Shown piece by piece: positions 18,175 to 26,096 of a DNA stretch of 64,000 nt. The DNA is from Cutibacterium acnes (lineage in GTDB: Bacteria > Actinomycetota > Actinomycetes > Propionibacteriales > Propionibacteriaceae): NCBI RefSeq assembly GCF_003030305.1, contig NZ_CP023676.1:62001-126000 (forward strand), given 5' to 3'. The notes under the pieces are model-generated. The model was not told where the DNA came from, made no database searches, and was given only the letters and a program-made list of their open reading frames with translations. The position numbers and the translations under genes are program-made. How positions within the stretch are numbered: position 1 is the stretch's first letter; each line of letters starts with the position of its first letter.

Positions 18175-18927
18175 TCACCACCTCCCATCGGAATGACGTA
18201 CGTCGTCAGAGACGATCCGACCGTCGTGCAGATGAAGGATGCGCTGGCAGCGGCGGGCGACGTCCTCATCATGGGTGACGACGACGAGGGTGCGTCCCCG
18301 CCCGGTCGTCGCCGAAAGCAGAATGGCCATCACTTCGATGGCGGTGGCCGAGTCGAGGGCTCCGGTGGGTTCGTCAGCGAAGACAATCGACGGATCGATT
18401 ACCTGGGACCGGGCAATAGCGACGCGTTGAGCTTGGCCCCCGGAGAGCTGACCAATCCGACGATCCTCCATGCCGCCTAACCCCATCGATTCAAGCCATT
18501 GGGTGGCATACCTGACCGCATCGGTTCGGGATACGCCGTTAAGCATGAGGGGTAGGGCGGTGTTCTCGACAGCAGTGAGCTCGGGTACGAGCATTCCTTG
18601 TTGGAAGACGAAACCAAGGGATTGACGGCGTAGCTTTGCTCGGCCTTCGTTAGAGAGGTTTTCGACGTTGACGGTGCGGTCCGGCAGAGCCAGTTCGATA
18701 CTGCCAGAGTCAGGCGAGAGGATCCCCGACAAGCAGTGCAGCAGGGTGGTCTTGCCTGACCCGGACGGCCCCATGACGGCGACCGACTGGCCAGCTGGGA
18801 TGGCGATGTCGATGTGATCGAGGGCACGTGTCATCCCGTAGGTTTTCGTCAGTCCGAGGGCGCGCAGGTGAGCACCACGGATGGTTGTGTCAGCGGCGCG
18901 GGGATGTGGGCGAGTTGTCGTCAACAT
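18175..18927 (-). CDS. ABC transporter ATP-binding protein (LolD/MacB type)
   Basis: A 250-residue ABC ATPase of the LolD/MacB/BceA class partnering the FtsX-type permease just downstream. Walker A is GPSGSGKTTLLHCLSG, the Q-loop is FVFQQGML, the signature is LSGGQAQRVAIARS, Walker B is IVFADEPTGALDS, and the H-loop is VVTHDEDVARRC. The start is uncertain: ATG 18927 gives MLTTTRPH, and an in-frame GTG at 18960 would add 11 residues; neither has a convincing ribosome site. It is the first gene of a two-gene operon. Confidence 0.92.
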   Translation of the reverse strand: MLTTTRPHPRAADTTIRGAHLRALGLTKTYGMTRALDHIDIAIPAGQSVAVMGPSGSGKTTLLHCLSGILSPDSGSIELALPDRTVNVENLSNEGRAKLRRQSLGFVFQQGMLVPELTAVENTALPLMLNGVSRTDAVRYATQWLESMGLGGMEDRRIGQLSGGQAQRVAIARSQVIDPSIVFADEPTGALDSATAIEVMAILLSATTGRGRTLVVVTHDEDVARRCQRILHLHDGRIVSDDVRHSDGRW

Positions 18928-19213
18928 GGCATCCACTGTGTTGCTGGAACCCCTCGTCACGCATCGTGCTGGCGAGCGAATTAGCTGGTCCTTCTGTGGT
19001 ATGAGCGTGTTTGCGGCCGGTTATGCGCAAACCAGATCGGGTCCGGGCAGTCGGGCTCAGCGGGTGCTGTGTCAATCTTGTTCGTGATGAGGGTCAACAC
19101 CACCCACAGTGGCAGCACCCCGGGTTACGAACGTGATTGCCATGGGTGCGGGTGGGTACATCGGTCATAGGGGCCGGTACCGTTTACGGGGCCAGGCCAT
19201 GCAGGGAGGCGGG

Positions 19214-20011
19214 ATGGAGATCATTGATTACTTCGGGCTGTGGGAGCATGACAGGAGCTGTGATCCCCAACGCAGGACTCTGGAAGAGGAACGGGAATTC
19301 TGGCGTTGTTATGCCCGGGTCTATGACCAGCACGCCGGGGAGACGGGTGGCTCGTTGGCGCAGATCGCAGCCGTAACCGAGATCGTGGAGCCGGGATCTT
19401 CGGTCCTCGACGTTGGTGGAGGAACGGGAAGGTTTGCGATTCCGCTGGCACAGCGCGGGTGCCGGGTGACCGTGCTGGATCGATCCGAGGACATGCTAAG
19501 TGTCTTGGAAAGTTCTGCCGAGGAGAAAGACGTCGAGATCGATGTCGTTCATCAGGAATGGCCAGCGGACCTCGGTTGCCAGTTTGACAGCGTTATGGCA
19601 GCGTGGTCGTTGTACTGGAACCTCGACCTACAGGCATCGCTCCAGGCCATGGTGCGGCAGACAAAGAAGCATCTCATCATCATTGACACCACTGGGTCGC
19701 CGACCGTGTGGGATCACGCGCTTGCGGTGGCTAGAGGGGGAGGAATCGTAGCGTCTCAAGCCAGGCATCTGTTGTTTGCCGGGGGTTTGGCACAACTTGG
19801 CATACCCGCGGAAATTCGGGTGCTAGAAGAGTATCGAGTTATCGGTGAGACCGAACTGGAGCGCGAGATCGATGCCCACGGTGGCAGCAAGGTAGCTGCA
19901 ATGGAGTACCTGGACACTCACGCTGTGAGGATTCGAAGCGGTTGGCGTTACAAGCGGACCGTTGGTCTGATCCATGCGCAGGGAAAGAACATTCCAGCAC
20001 GGAATTTGTGA
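19214..20011 (+). CDS. class I SAM-dependent methyltransferase
   Basis: A 265-residue methyltransferase with a Rossmann-like SAM-binding core. SVLDVGGGTGRFAIPLA (near residue 65) is motif I, VTVLDRSEDML supplies the acidic residue that binds the SAM ribose, and DSVMAAWSLYW fits motif IV. The start at ATG 19214 has GGAGG at 19205-19209; upstream in-frame starts lack one. About 220 bases separate it from the following importer genes. Actinobacterial relatives sit beside FecBCD-type importers, so a link to metal-chelate or corrinoid handling is possible. The substrate is unknown. Confidence 0.8.
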   Translation: MEIIDYFGLWEHDRSCDPQRRTLEEEREFWRCYARVYDQHAGETGGSLAQIAAVTEIVEPGSSVLDVGGGTGRFAIPLAQRGCRVTVLDRSEDMLSVLESSAEEKDVEIDVVHQEWPADLGCQFDSVMAAWSLYWNLDLQASLQAMVRQTKKHLIIIDTTGSPTVWDHALAVARGGGIVASQARHLLFAGGLAQLGIPAEIRVLEEYRVIGETELEREIDAHGGSKVAAMEYLDTHAVRIRSGWRYKRTVGLIHAQGKNIPARNL

Positions 20012-20231
20012 CATATTGCATATAGAGATGCCACTGACTGGCGCGATTGGAAGCTGAAGATGGAGTGGCACGTCCTGCCATGAGTGCACGCTGGTGATCG
20101 CGAATTCTATTAATTGGACCATTGCTATGCTTTCCCTGTTGGCGCATTCAAGCGAGCGCGAAGAAACTCTTGTTGGACGTGTGTCCTGTGGGCAAGGTCG
20201 TCGATGGGCGCGCGGTTGAAAGGATAATTTG
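20012..20231 (+). other. intergenic leader before FecBCD-type importer
   Basis: No gene is visible in these 220 bases. TGCCACT at 20029-20035 pairs with AGTGGCA at 20064-20070 to give a seven-base stem with a 28-base loop, so a structured leader is possible. AAAGGA just before ATG 20232 is the ribosome site for the binding-protein gene. I could not identify an iron-box or a complete riboswitch core. Confidence 0.4.
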
Positions 20232-21242
20232 ATGGTGCGAAAACGCGTGCGAATGACCGCGCTTATTGCCGCGATGGCGATGCCTATATTCAGTCTTGTT
20301 GGTTGTGGAAGTGCTGTCACTGATCCCAGTATTTCGAAAGCATCGACTGCAACGTTGCCGGTGATGCAGGGGCACACTTCGTATCCTCTGACTGTCACCA
20401 GTTGTGGTGTCAGTCAGGTATTCGAATCTGCTCCTAAGCGTGCCGTAACCTTGACCTCCACCGCGACCGAGACGATGCTCGAACTGGGTCTCGAAAAGCG
20501 GATGGTTGGAACGGCATATCAACGTAATCGTCCTATTGGATCGCAGTACAAGAAGGCATACGATTCCATTCCGATTCTCGCCTCCGGGCAACCGTCTATG
20601 GAAAAGCTCCTCTCTGTTAACCCAGATTTCGTTTATTCGGGATATCCGGATGGATTCTCGAAGAGTAATGGACACACTAGAGAGGATCTCAAAAAGCTTG
20701 GAATTAAGACCCATCTGAGTCCGGTGGGGTGCTCTGACCAGGTGAATACCCTTGAAGATGAAACCAAAGAGATTAGGACGATTGGTCAAATCTTCGATGT
20801 CAACGATAAGGCGGAAAAGGCTGTTCGCAGGTTCAATTCCAAGGTTAGTAGTGTCAAGAACTCTGTAAAGGGTAAGGATCGCCCCAAAGTATTCCTGTAT
20901 AATTCAGGCATAGAAGCTCCGATCACTGTAGGTGGATGGGCCTACGCATCAGTGATGATCGATGCGGCAGGGGGAGAGAATATTTTTGCCCATGAGCCGC
21001 TGAGATGGGGAAAGATGTCGTGGGAGCAAGTAGCCAAAGCTGATCCAGACATGATTCTCATCTACGACTATAAGACGCCCAGTGTGGATCAGAAGATTAA
21101 GACGCTAAAGTCCATTCCTGCTCTTAAGGATACTAAGGCTGTTAAGAACAACGCCTTCCCTGTCATTAGCCTGTCTTTAGCCCAGCCAGGTCCCCGGTCC
21201 GCCGAGAGTATTGAACAACTTGCTAAACAGTTCCATAGCTGA
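20232..21242 (+). CDS. FecB/BtuF-type substrate-binding lipoprotein
   Basis: A 336-residue periplasmic-binding-like lipoprotein of the siderophore/heme/B12 class (type III fold). The signal peptide ends in a lipobox, FSLVGCGS, with the modified Cys near residue 25. The N-lobe starts at PKRAVTLTSTATETMLELGL, a helical backbone joins the lobes, and the C-lobe contains PRSAESIEQLA at its end. ATG 20232 has AAAGGA eight bases upstream. The gene heads an operon with an overlapping permease (TGATG) and an ATPase. Two 60-base stretches I counted (20641-20700, 20821-20880) have 26 G+C each, about 43%, well below its neighbours. The ligand, ferric siderophore, heme or corrinoid, cannot be told from sequence. 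Confidence 0.9.
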   Translation: MVRKRVRMTALIAAMAMPIFSLVGCGSAVTDPSISKASTATLPVMQGHTSYPLTVTSCGVSQVFESAPKRAVTLTSTATETMLELGLEKRMVGTAYQRNRPIGSQYKKAYDSIPILASGQPSMEKLLSVNPDFVYSGYPDGFSKSNGHTREDLKKLGIKTHLSPVGCSDQVNTLEDETKEIRTIGQIFDVNDKAEKAVRRFNSKVSSVKNSVKGKDRPKVFLYNSGIEAPITVGGWAYASVMIDAAGGENIFAHEPLRWGKMSWEQVAKADPDMILIYDYKTPSVDQKIKTLKSIPALKDTKAVKNNAFPVISLSLAQPGPRSAESIEQLAKQFHS

Positions 21243-22411
21243 TGCTAGGTGCGCACAGTGAGGGTGACGATACGTCCGTCAGGTCCGTGAGCGACCAGGG
21301 TGATCTCGTTGCTATCTTAAATCGCGTTCCGGCTCGGTCCTTGGAGGACGTGACGAGTTACCAATCCGATTTACGTCGGGGGCGTTCGGTGGTTCTCATT
21401 CTGGTCTTCGTGACGGTTCTACTTTTCGTTTTGGGTACCGCGCTGTCCATTGGATCGGTCCAGGTTCCATTCACTATGGTGTGGAAGGTTGTGGCTCACC
21501 GGGTGTTTCCAGAAGGCGTTATATCGGTCGAATGGACCCCAGCTATCGATCGAATCGTCGCTGATACGCGTCTACCACGGGTGCTCCTGGCTGCTGTGGC
21601 AGGTATGGCATTGACCACTGTTGGTACGGTTGTGCAGGCGCTTTTGCGTAATCCTCTGGCCAACCCGACTATCCTGGGTGTTTCATCGGGAGCGGCAACG
21701 GGAGCCATTGCGGTAATGCGGTTCGGGTTACTCATCGGAGGCACTGTGTCGCTGGGGTTGGCGGCATTCGGTGGCGCATTTTTGACGCTTCTTCTCGTAA
21801 TCATGGTTGCACGCCAACGACAGACCATGACCGCAGGAACTTTGATACTCACTGGAACGGCTGTCTCGGCTCTGCTGTCGGCGGTTAACAACTTTATGGT
21901 GCTGACATCACCCGACCCACAATTGGCCTCACAGGTGTTGTTCTGGAGTCTAGGCGGTTTTGGGGCGGCCAAATGGGAGAATCTTTTGTTTCCTTCCGGC
22001 GTCCTGGCGATCGGGATAATTCTGTGCCTGGCGCAAGCCTCGAACCTCAATATCCTGCTCGCTGGTGAAGAAAGTGCGGGTTCCCTCGGTCTGAACGTAA
22101 ATCGATTTCGAACATGGATGTTTGCCGTCGCCGCCGCTATCGTCGGCGTGACCGTTGCAGTATGCGGAGTTGTTGGTTTCATAGGGCTGGTCATGCCGCA
22201 CATTACGAGGTTGTGTGTGGGGGCGGATCACCGTAGAACTCTTCCCATCGGGCTATTGCTGGGTGCGATCTTCACTGTACTAGCAGACCTTGGCGCCCGA
22301 ATGGTTATCAGGCCACAGGAATTGCCGGTTGGTATAGTCACCGCCTTAGTCGGTGCCCCATTCTTTCTTTTTCTCTTGCGTCGCAACGGCGGGAGGCGGA
22401 AAGATGATTAA
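21242..22411 (+). CDS. FecCD-family ABC transporter permease
   Basis: A 389-residue FecCD/BtuC-family permease with about ten membrane segments after a roughly 40-residue hydrophilic N-terminus. Family signatures include RLPRVLLAAVAGMALTTVGT, LRNPLANPTILGVSSGAATG and GVVGFIGLVMPHITRL, the last near the cytoplasmic coupling loop, and the end LVGAPFFLFLLRR is typical. The start overlaps the binding-protein stop (TGATG). A homodimer would form the pore with the ATPase encoded next, whose start lies inside this gene's last eight bases. Confidence 0.95.
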   Translation: MLGAHSEGDDTSVRSVSDQGDLVAILNRVPARSLEDVTSYQSDLRRGRSVVLILVFVTVLLFVLGTALSIGSVQVPFTMVWKVVAHRVFPEGVISVEWTPAIDRIVADTRLPRVLLAAVAGMALTTVGTVVQALLRNPLANPTILGVSSGAATGAIAVMRFGLLIGGTVSLGLAAFGGAFLTLLLVIMVARQRQTMTAGTLILTGTAVSALLSAVNNFMVLTSPDPQLASQVLFWSLGGFGAAKWENLLFPSGVLAIGIILCLAQASNLNILLAGEESAGSLGLNVNRFRTWMFAVAAAIVGVTVAVCGVVGFIGLVMPHITRLCVGADHRRTLPIGLLLGAIFTVLADLGARMVIRPQELPVGIVTALVGAPFFLFLLRRNGGRRKDD

Positions 22412-23171
22412 AGGTGCAAAGCTTGTTGTCGATAACTTGGGTGTAGACATCGATGGACATTGCATTGTCGACGGCGTCAATTTTTGTGCCCGACCAGGCG
22501 ATGTTGTGGGAATTCTTGGTCCAAATGGGAGTGGTAAATCGACGATATTGCGGTCGATCTTTCACTCGAGGAAACCCGCGAGGGGATCTGTAACCTTAGA
22601 TGGAGTAGACGTCTGGTCACGGGACGCAAAGTGGTCGGCGCAACATATCTGTGTGGTCCTGCAGGAAACACCTGCGGAGTTTCCGCTAACCTGTGGTGAA
22701 ATTGTTCGGATGGGGAGAGCTCCTCACAAAAGGTCGTGGCAGTCGCTGGGAGCTGGTGATCTCGAACTGTGCCACGCGGCGATGGAGGTTATGGAAGTCG
22801 ACAATCTTGCAGGATCGTCTTTTTCGAGGATTTCTGGGGGTGAGAGACAGCGAGTGACGATCGCGAGGGCGCTTGCTCAGCAAACCGGCATGATCGTCAT
22901 GGATGAGCCGACTAATCATCTCGACATCCATCATCAACTCAAGCTGATGCACCTACTCCGTCGTCTCAATGCGACGACGGTAATCGCACTCCACGACATC
23001 AACTTGGCGGGTCGCTTTTGTGACACGTTGGTTTTGATGTCAGGGGGAAGCTGCGTTGCCTGCGGTGCTCCGTCGACTGTGCTGTCTCCGAACGTCCTCG
23101 ACGATGTTTACCACGTGAAGACTGATGTCGTTCGGCAGCCTAACGGAACGGTCCATGTGACCATCCTGTGA
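22404..23171 (+). CDS. FecE-type ABC transporter ATP-binding protein
   Basis: A 255-residue importer ATPase. Walker A is GPNGSGKSTILRSI, the signature is ISGGERQRVTIARALAQ, Walker B is MIVMDEPTNHLDI, and the H-loop is VIALHDINLA. ATG 22404 has GGGAGG eight bases upstream and overlaps the permease end (ATGATTAA). It completes a binding protein-permease-ATPase set for a metal chelate or corrinoid. Longer in-frame starts upstream would run deep into the permease gene and were rejected. Confidence 0.95.
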   Translation: MIKGAKLVVDNLGVDIDGHCIVDGVNFCARPGDVVGILGPNGSGKSTILRSIFHSRKPARGSVTLDGVDVWSRDAKWSAQHICVVLQETPAEFPLTCGEIVRMGRAPHKRSWQSLGAGDLELCHAAMEVMEVDNLAGSSFSRISGGERQRVTIARALAQQTGMIVMDEPTNHLDIHHQLKLMHLLRRLNATTVIALHDINLAGRFCDTLVLMSGGSCVACGAPSTVLSPNVLDDVYHVKTDVVRQPNGTVHVTIL

Positions 23172-23253
23172 GTGATTCGATTATGGGAAGTGTTCTCCCC
23201 ACGTGAACGTCGAACCCTGCCATAGCGTCGACACCCCGTCGTAGGGTTGTTTC

Positions 23254-24711
23254 ATGATGACCAACGACCGTTCGCTCCCCTCCGATCTTCCCACCCAGTT
23301 GCTCATTGACGGAGAATGGGTGGACGCCGAGGCGTCCCGCACCTTCGACGTCATCAATCCCGCCACCGAGAAGCCCCTCGTCGCCATCGCCGATGCCTCT
23401 GTTGACCAGGGCACCGATGCCCTTGACGCTGCTGTTCGCGCCCAGCACTCTTGGGCCGACACCGCCCCGCGGGAGCGTGCCGAAATCCTGCGCAAGACTT
23501 TTAACCTCGTCACCGAGCGCAAGGATGACTTCGCCCGCCTCATGACCCTCGAGATGGGCAAGCCGCTCGCGGAGTCCTACGGCGAGGTCACGTATGGCTC
23601 CGAATTCCTGCGCTGGTTCTCGGAGGAGGCGGTACGCATCCGCGGTGACTACGGCTTGCTGCCGGAGGGCAACATCCGTCAGTTGGTCACCAAGCGTCCC
23701 GTCGGTCCGTGCCTATTCATCACCCCATGGAACTTCCCGTTGGCGATGGCTACCCGCAAGATCGCCCCGGCTCTGGCTGCTGGGTGCACTGTGGTGATTC
23801 GCCCGGCCTCGGCTACCCCGTTGACCACCTTGCTGCTTGCCAAGACGTTCCTCGAAGCTGGTCTGCCAGCCGGTGTTCTCAATGTCATCACTGGTCTGGA
23901 TCACGCTGTCACTGACGCCATCCTGGAGGATCCGCGACTGCGCAAATTGTCCTTCACCGGGTCTACCGGGGTGGGTGCAAATCTGCTGGGCAAGGCTGCC
24001 AAGCACGTATTGCGCACCTCGATGGAACTTGGTGGCAACGCTCCCTTCATCGTCTTCGACGACGCCGACCTGGACCAGGCCATCATCGGGGCCAAGGGCG
24101 CCAAGATGCGCAATATGGGCGAGGTATGCATCGCTGCGAACCGCTTTATCGTCCACGAGTCGGTGGCCGAGGAATTCACCGACAAGATGATCGAGATGAT
24201 GTCCGGTTTGGTCGTCGGGGACGGGTTGGACGAAAAATCCGAGGTCGGGCCCATGATCACCGAGCGTGACCGCGAAAAAGTTGACGGCCTGGTGCGTTCA
24301 GCTATCGAGGCCGGTGCCACCCTGCGTTGCGGTGGTGAGATTCCCGAGGATAAGGGCTGGTTCTATCCACCGACGGTGCTCTCTGGCGTTCCCGCTGACG
24401 CTGAGATCATGCAAACCGAGATTTTCGGGCCAGTCGCCCCGATAACGACCTTCCGCACCGAAGAGGAAGCGTTAGCCCTCGCCAACTCGGTTCCGGTGGG
24501 ACTGGCCGGGTACGTGTTCACCAGTGACACAGCTCGCATCCTACGGATGGGACAGAAGCTGGAGACCGGCATGATCGGTGCGAACCTAGGGGTGTTCTCT
24601 AACGCGGCTGCCCCATTTGGTGGCGTCAAGGAATCCGGGCTGGGACGCGAGGGTTCCTACCAGGGTATTGAAGAATTCCTGGAGACGATCTACGTCGCCC
24701 TTCCAGCGTGA
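23254..24711 (+). CDS. succinate-semialdehyde dehydrogenase-like aldehyde dehydrogenase
   Basis: A 485-residue NAD(P)-dependent aldehyde dehydrogenase, closest by eye to succinate-semialdehyde dehydrogenase (GabD). FITPWNFPLAMATRKIAPAL is the cofactor-binding region, FTGSTGVGANLLGKAA the Rossmann loop, SMELGGNAPFIVFDDADLD contains the general-base Glu, and MRNMGEVCIAANRF the catalytic Cys. ATG 23254 or ATG 23257 could be used; no strong ribosome site separates them. It is flanked by short gaps and appears to be monocistronic. A GABA or semialdehyde catabolic role is inferred from similarity only. Confidence 0.88.
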   Translation: MMTNDRSLPSDLPTQLLIDGEWVDAEASRTFDVINPATEKPLVAIADASVDQGTDALDAAVRAQHSWADTAPRERAEILRKTFNLVTERKDDFARLMTLEMGKPLAESYGEVTYGSEFLRWFSEEAVRIRGDYGLLPEGNIRQLVTKRPVGPCLFITPWNFPLAMATRKIAPALAAGCTVVIRPASATPLTTLLLAKTFLEAGLPAGVLNVITGLDHAVTDAILEDPRLRKLSFTGSTGVGANLLGKAAKHVLRTSMELGGNAPFIVFDDADLDQAIIGAKGAKMRNMGEVCIAANRFIVHESVAEEFTDKMIEMMSGLVVGDGLDEKSEVGPMITERDREKVDGLVRSAIEAGATLRCGGEIPEDKGWFYPPTVLSGVPADAEIMQTEIFGPVAPITTFRTEEEALALANSVPVGLAGYVFTSDTARILRMGQKLETGMIGANLGVFSNAAAPFGGVKESGLGREGSYQGIEEFLETIYVALPA

Positions 24712-24755
24712 TTCATAGGCCGTGCTCTTAAGGTTGTGGCGGTAGCGTCTGACTC

Positions 24756-26042
24756 GTGGTCACCTCACGGATCCGATTCGTTGCCGCCGTCGTACTGACG
24801 GGGTTGGCGTCGGGACTCATCGGTGGCCTTACAAGCGAACTGTCCCACCTCATTGAGGTCTGCGCCTTCGGTGTGCCCTTCTCCTCGTCGACGACGGGTG
24901 TTGGGGAAGTCGTTATGTGGCGACGCCTCGTCGCGCCGATTATGGGTGCTCTCATTGCGGGCTTGACGTGGCGGTGGCTGCGTCCGTTCCCATCGGGGTC
25001 GATTACCTCGGTGCGACAGGCCATCGACTCTCCGACGCGGCTACGCCCAGTCGAGACCATCGTTGACGCCCTCGCCCAGCTCGTCGTCGTCGGGTCAGGA
25101 AGCTCCCTAGGCCGAGAGGCGGCACCGCGTCAGATGGCTGCCCTGGCTGCCCAAGGGCTATCCGACACTTTCCGAGTCGACGTCGCCACCCGGCGGGTTG
25201 TGCTGGCCAGCGCCGCCGGTGCCGGCCTGGCATCGGTCTATAACGTGCCCGTCGCTGGAGCGCTGTACGCCCTAGAACTGACGGTGCGCCCTGATCTTCG
25301 CACCAAACGTGGCTGGGGACAGGTGGGAATAGCCGGCGTCATCTCCGTCCTATCAACGGTGACGGCATGGTTGTTGAACCATGACCGCCCCATCTATCGT
25401 TCACCAGCCGCCACAGTGACAGGTCCCGGCCTTGGCTGGATGGTTCTTGTCGTTGCGGTTTCCACCGTTGTAGGAGCCGGGATGGGAGTGCTCTTTGGGG
25501 AGATGAAACGGCGAGTCCCGGTTACCTCCAGGCTGTGGTGGACGGTTCCGTTGGGATCGGCCGGAGTGACCGCCATCGCTCTGGCGGCACCTCAAGTGGT
25601 CGGAAATGGCCAGGTCATCGTCAATCTGGTGCTGGCCCATCCTGTGGCTCCAGCTAGTTTGGTGATCCTGCTCGTCGGCAAGATTCTCGCCACGACGGTG
25701 GCATTACGCTCCGGTGCTGCCGGCGGTCTACTCACCCCGTCCCTATCCGCAGGCGCCCTGGTCGGAGCTCTGGTAGCCGTGGTGGCAGGGATCGACGCAC
25801 CCTCCCAGATCGCCATGATGGTGATCGTCGGTGCTGGATGCGTGTTGTCTATGACCCAGCGTGCCCCGCTCTTCGCCGCCGCCTTCGCGCTAGAACTGAC
25901 TCGTGCTGGAGCGCTAGGGATCCCGGTCGTTGTCGCAGCGGTGATGCTCGGTTGGACAGGGTTCGTTCTCGTTAGTAGGCGTGGTCTGGGACTCCACGGA
26001 CGGATTGGTCGGGCTCCGGGCCATACGTCTGATCCGCGGTAG
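24756..26042 (+). CDS. ClC-family chloride channel/antiporter
   Basis: A 428-residue ClC protein with about ten or more membrane segments. The selectivity-filter region GSGSSLGREAAPRQMAALAA matches the family GREGP motif, with the gating Glu retained. YNVPVAGALYALEL and AGGLLTPSLSAGALVGAL match the later conserved blocks. The start is GTG 24756. It may function as a Cl-/H+ antiporter or a fluoride exporter in acid or ion stress; the residues visible do not settle which. No regulatory CBS domains follow, so it is the compact bacterial form. Confidence 0.9.
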   Translation: MVTSRIRFVAAVVLTGLASGLIGGLTSELSHLIEVCAFGVPFSSSTTGVGEVVMWRRLVAPIMGALIAGLTWRWLRPFPSGSITSVRQAIDSPTRLRPVETIVDALAQLVVVGSGSSLGREAAPRQMAALAAQGLSDTFRVDVATRRVVLASAAGAGLASVYNVPVAGALYALELTVRPDLRTKRGWGQVGIAGVISVLSTVTAWLLNHDRPIYRSPAATVTGPGLGWMVLVVAVSTVVGAGMGVLFGEMKRRVPVTSRLWWTVPLGSAGVTAIALAAPQVVGNGQVIVNLVLAHPVAPASLVILLVGKILATTVALRSGAAGGLLTPSLSAGALVGALVAVVAGIDAPSQIAMMVIVGAGCVLSMTQRAPLFAAAFALELTRAGALGIPVVVAAVMLGWTGFVLVSRRGLGLHGRIGRAPGHTSDPR

Positions 26043-26096
26043 TGTGAACGCAATGTACCAGCCGCGGTGCGGCGCACCCATATCCAAGGAAGGCAC

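Noticed and set aside
19981-20110. Possible cobalamin riboswitch before the FecBCD-type operon (GCCACTG at 20030, CCTGCC about 45 bases later)
   Set aside because: The canonical upstream core is inside the methyltransferase coding end and poorly matched, and the would-be B12-box region instead pairs with TGCCACT. Not enough to call a riboswitch.
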